Below, one piece after another: positions 62,801 through 64,000 of a stretch of 64,000 nucleotides of DNA (position 1 is the stretch's first letter; the number at the start of each line of letters is the position of its first letter). The stretch is from NCBI GenBank assembly GCA_030770545.1, contig CM061098.1, positions 4,230,501 to 4,294,500 on the forward strand, given 5' to 3'. Under the pieces are notes generated by a model. The model saw only the letters and a program-made list of their open reading frames with translations. It ran no database searches and was not told the origin of the DNA. The translations under genes were made by a program, and so were the position numbers. Source of the DNA: Macropodus opercularis. Taxonomy: Eukaryota; Chordata; Actinopteri; Anabantiformes; Osphronemidae.

Positions 62801-63320
62801 GTTAAGTGCAGAACACAAAACGACTACACAGGATAACGAGCAAACTACGGCTTATGTGTACCTGTGAACATGGCACAGAAGTAGGGACTACAGGAGGCCA
62901 GGACCACCCTGTGAGCTGGGACTTCAACACTCCCTGCTACCAGCTGGACGTCACACAGCATCTTTTTACTAAAAATGACAGGTAACACAAAAAGAAAACA
63001 TTATTTGAATGTGTTTAAGTGAAAACTACTGCCCCAGTAGCCTGGATACAGGAGCAACTTTGACGTATGAAGAGCACAAGAAGCCAGAGAAACAAGAAGG
63101 TCTCTGGTATTAAGCTATTTCTGACTCCCAGCCCATATGGCAAAAATGAAATGGCTGTATGCATACTGGTCTCATTGATTCTGTCGGTACAGACCTCCTC
63201 AGATCATCCATCAACTGGAAAGCTTTCCTCATGTGCGTCTGGTTGAAGGAGAGCATCCCTCCATTGACGGCGTCCTCCTCCGAGTCGGTGGTGCAGTTTG
63301 GACGCGGCGTGGCCACCAGA
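56801..63320 (-). CDS. klhl3: KLHL3, BTB-BACK-Kelch substrate adaptor for CUL3 (exon span, N-terminus incomplete)
   Basis: Coding exons, 5' to 3' on the minus strand: 63320-63195, 62968-62862, 62777-62656, 61333-61171, 61008-60899, 59277-59161, 58725-58576, 58473-58356, 58267-58070, 57965-57864, 57787-57659, 57403-57263, 57066-56923, 56829-56801. All junction phases agree and give 584 residues plus TGA from the first visible full codon. Order: BTB (DDLRSKKMLCDV, AHRVVLASCSPYFCAMFTG), BACK (LHPTNCLGIRAFADLHTC, EEKVFEAMIAWI), then six Kelch blades from VMIVVGGQAPKAIRS to the C-terminus GVAVIDKPL. KLHL3 binds CUL3 through BTB/BACK and presents WNK kinases, bound by the Kelch propeller, for ubiquitination. 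KLHL2 is the near alternative; GDMSESKA, KNNNTCKDF and EIEVTE favour KLHL3. The first exon is unresolved; an internal ATG at 63,256 would give 563 residues. Confidence 0.93.
56923..57066 (-). CDS. klhl3: klhl3 exon, Kelch blade 6
   Basis: VCAINGLLYVIGGDDGSCNL and FYNPATDKWSLIPTNMSNGR then SYAG. The donor GCTG|GTAAAT leads to the 29-nt last exon. Confidence 0.93.
57263..57403 (-). CDS. klhl3: klhl3 exon, Kelch blade 5, with MCRRNA loop
   Basis: VGVLGGQLYAAGGHDGPLVR then KSVEVFDPQTNTWR and MNMCRRNA. The second Arg and the Asn align with human R528/N529, sites of hypertension-causing changes as I recall, and both are conserved here. Confidence 0.94.
57659..57787 (-). CDS. klhl3: klhl3 exon, Kelch blade 4
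   Basis: KLYAVGGYDGASRQCLSTVE then EYDPVTNQWCYVSEMSTRRS. GYDGASRQCLSTVE is a strong KLHL2/3 signature. Confidence 0.94.
57864..57965 (-). CDS. klhl3: klhl3 exon, Kelch blade 3, with RRSS site
   Basis: LSTVEAYSYKTNEWVYVASM then NTRRSSVGVGVVDG. The RRSS serine aligns with human KLHL3 Ser433, a regulatory phosphosite as I recall. Confidence 0.94.
58070..58267 (-). CDS. klhl3: klhl3 exon, Kelch blades 1-2
   Basis: VVSMGGLVYAVGGFNSSLRE, RTVDVYDGARDQW and RRSTLGAAVLGDLLYAVGGF. Acceptor TCCCCAG and donor TATAG|GTAAAC. Confidence 0.94.
   Translation of the reverse strand: MWFPWEASCTQLEGSTVRCASERWTCTTVRETSGAPSPACRRDAARWELLCWETCCTLWEGLTGV
58356..58473 (-). CDS. klhl3: klhl3 exon, start of the Kelch propeller
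   Basis: VMIVVGGQAPKAIRSVECYD then FQEDRWYQVADLPSRRCRA. Phase 0 in, phase 1 out. Confidence 0.95.
58576..58725 (-). CDS. klhl3: klhl3 exon, end of BACK domain and linker
   Basis: IVEEEALIKNNNTCKDFLIE then AMKYHLLPADQRHLIK and the RTRPRTPISIPK linker. Exactly 50 codons. Confidence 0.95.
58726..59160 (-). other. klhl3: klhl3 intron
   Basis: AT-rich, no other feature seen. Confidence 0.6.
59161..59277 (-). CDS. klhl3: klhl3 exon, BACK domain
   Basis: VFEAMIAWIKHDKLARLEHM then PKLMEHVRLPLLSRDYLVQ, exactly 39 codons, bounded by CAG acceptor and CAG|GTACTA donor. Confidence 0.95.
59278..60898 (-). other. klhl3: klhl3 intron (1.6 kb)
   Basis: No exon or repeat recognised. Confidence 0.55.
60899..61008 (-). 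CDS. klhl3: klhl3 exon, BACK domain start
   Basis: EQHFTEVVQGEEFLGLSLQQ then VCSLISSDKLTVSTEEK. The acceptor CTCTCAG|AG was chosen because it keeps phase and restores the family's EQHF. Confidence 0.94.
61171..61333 (-). CDS. klhl3: klhl3 exon, end of BTB and 3-box region
   Basis: VLLPAAGLLQLMDVRQVCCE, FLQSQLHPTNCLGIRAFADL and HTCTQLLDQAHAYA. Highly conserved BTB/3-box sequence that contacts CUL3 in the family. Confidence 0.95.
61334..62655 (-). other. klhl3: klhl3 intron (1.3 kb)
   Basis: No exon or repeat recognised; short open frames here lack splice and family support. Confidence 0.55.
62656..62777 (-). CDS. klhl3: klhl3 exon, BTB domain
   Basis: DMSESKAHQVEIREVDGQTL then RKLVDYIYTAEIEVTEDNVQ. 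Acceptor GTGCAG and donor CCAG|GTGTGA. Confidence 0.95.
62862..62968 (-). CDS. klhl3: klhl3 exon, BTB domain core
   Basis: SKKMLCDVQLVAGSVEVPAH then RVVLASCSPYFCAMFTG. The acceptor TTTTTAG|T completes the Ser codon from the previous exon. Confidence 0.94.
63195..63320 (-). CDS. klhl3: klhl3 first visible coding exon
   Basis: The open frame reads LVATPRPNCTTDSEEDAVNG, then GMLSFNQTHMRKAFQLMDDLR. The second half matches the family's pre-BTB helix. The acceptor CCTGTCAG at 63,321-63,322 means an upstream exon exists. If that exon is untranslated, the ATG at 63,254-63,256 is the first in frame. Confidence 0.85.
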
Positions 63321-63762
63321 CTGACAGGACATGAAATCATGCATCATTAGGCATGAACGGTGGCCAAGCGCCAAGACTACTTTTAGGGTCAACACGATTT
63401 TGTGTCACTGACTAAACTTAAATATTAAAAATATTTATTGTTTTCCGTTCATAATTGCTCTGTACTTGTCTGAACAAACGTTCCAAGACCCAAATGACTG
63501 TACTGGCATGAATGACACAGATGCAGGGAATGTGCCTAAGCTCCCTAAAAACGTTTCCTGTCCTACCGTAAGGTCTATTTTGTAAATTACACAAAATAAA
63601 ACCCTGATTCCTGAACTTGTGAAGACAAAGGGAGGCGGACAAATGTGGCATCACCGCTAATACGGGCCACTTGTAAAGTGTCTCCACTGCTCGGTGGCTT
63701 GTGTAGAGTCTCGTCATTTTATTATTGATCATCTCTTGTTGACTAAATGATACAGCACCTAC
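63321..63762 (-). other. klhl3: klhl3 intron (if the upstream exon is right)
   Basis: No coding similarity. The 141-residue open frame across 63,418-63,843 has no recognisable family. Confidence 0.35.
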
Positions 63763-63900
63763 CGCTGTGGGGGCGTCAGGGAACATTTGTGGGGAACAGC
63801 AGCGCAAGTAAGCAAACGAACGAACGAATACTGAACAGTTCACGTAACGCGAGTCGCTTAGTGTCCAAAAATCTAAATGAATTTCACAGAAAACCGTGAG
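63763..63900 (-). other. klhl3: Possible untranslated first exon of klhl3
   Basis: A good donor (CAGCG|GTAGGT, exon end 63,763) lies 440 nt upstream of the first visible coding exon, with several CpGs and a short (CGAA)n run near 63,811-63,827. Joining it to the acceptor at 63,320 gives a stop upstream in the coding frame and no in-frame ATG, so it could only be 5' UTR. The true first exon may lie beyond the window. Confidence 0.3.
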
Positions 63901-64000
63901 TTAGTTGTGCTGGGTTGCCAGGTTGGCTAGCTCTTAGCCCTGCTAACCATTTAACTTCCCTGCTAACGGGAGCGTATGGCTGCAGCAGTCACACATCATT

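Noticed and set aside
63418..63843. 141-codon minus-strand frame that might start klhl3 (MNCSVF...)
   Set aside because: Spliced at either available donor it enters the wrong frame of the next klhl3 exon and soon stops.

Overview
The window looks like nuclear DNA of a ray-finned fish, probably a percomorph. It carries two intron-rich vertebrate genes with GT-AG splice sites, an L2-type LINE whose 3' end is common in teleosts, many AT-rich microsatellites, and a CpG-rich promoter in otherwise CpG-poor sequence. No prokaryotic, phage or CRISPR feature was seen.

Layout. Positions 1-5,380: mostly non-coding, with one small unrecognised candidate gene (exons near 1,940-2,052 and 3,236-3,755). Positions 5,400-49,450, plus strand: fam13b (RhoGAP-domain family 13B). 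It has a CpG-rich promoter and untranslated exon (~5,400-5,729), a second untranslated exon (17,716-17,868), and 21 coding exons from 19,760 to 46,313. These join in one uninterrupted frame of 975 residues. A long 3' UTR follows. Inside the 9-kb intron after coding exon 5 lies an alternative promoter and first exon (32,720-33,348). It would give a short isoform without the RhoGAP domain. A phase-compatible 27-nt candidate microexon sits at 43,404-43,430. Positions 49,749-~53,460, minus strand: a 3.7-kb L2/CR1-like LINE with endonuclease and reverse transcriptase regions, broken by one frameshift. Positions ~54,260-64,000, minus strand: klhl3 (BTB-BACK-Kelch adaptor for CUL3), 14 coding exons from 63,320 down to the stop at 56,801. 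Its extreme N-terminus/first exon is unresolved or beyond the window.

The genes are convergent (fam13b -> <- klhl3) with the LINE in the gap between their 3' ends. In human, as recalled, FAM13B and KLHL3 lie near each other on 5q31, so the pairing fits conserved linkage and supports calling the first gene fam13b rather than fam13a. The products are not known to act in one pathway: FAM13B is a RhoGAP-like scaffold, and KLHL3 targets WNK kinases for CUL3 ubiquitination. Exon boundaries were read by hand from splice signals, frame continuity and family similarity recalled from memory; no alignment or transcript data were available.
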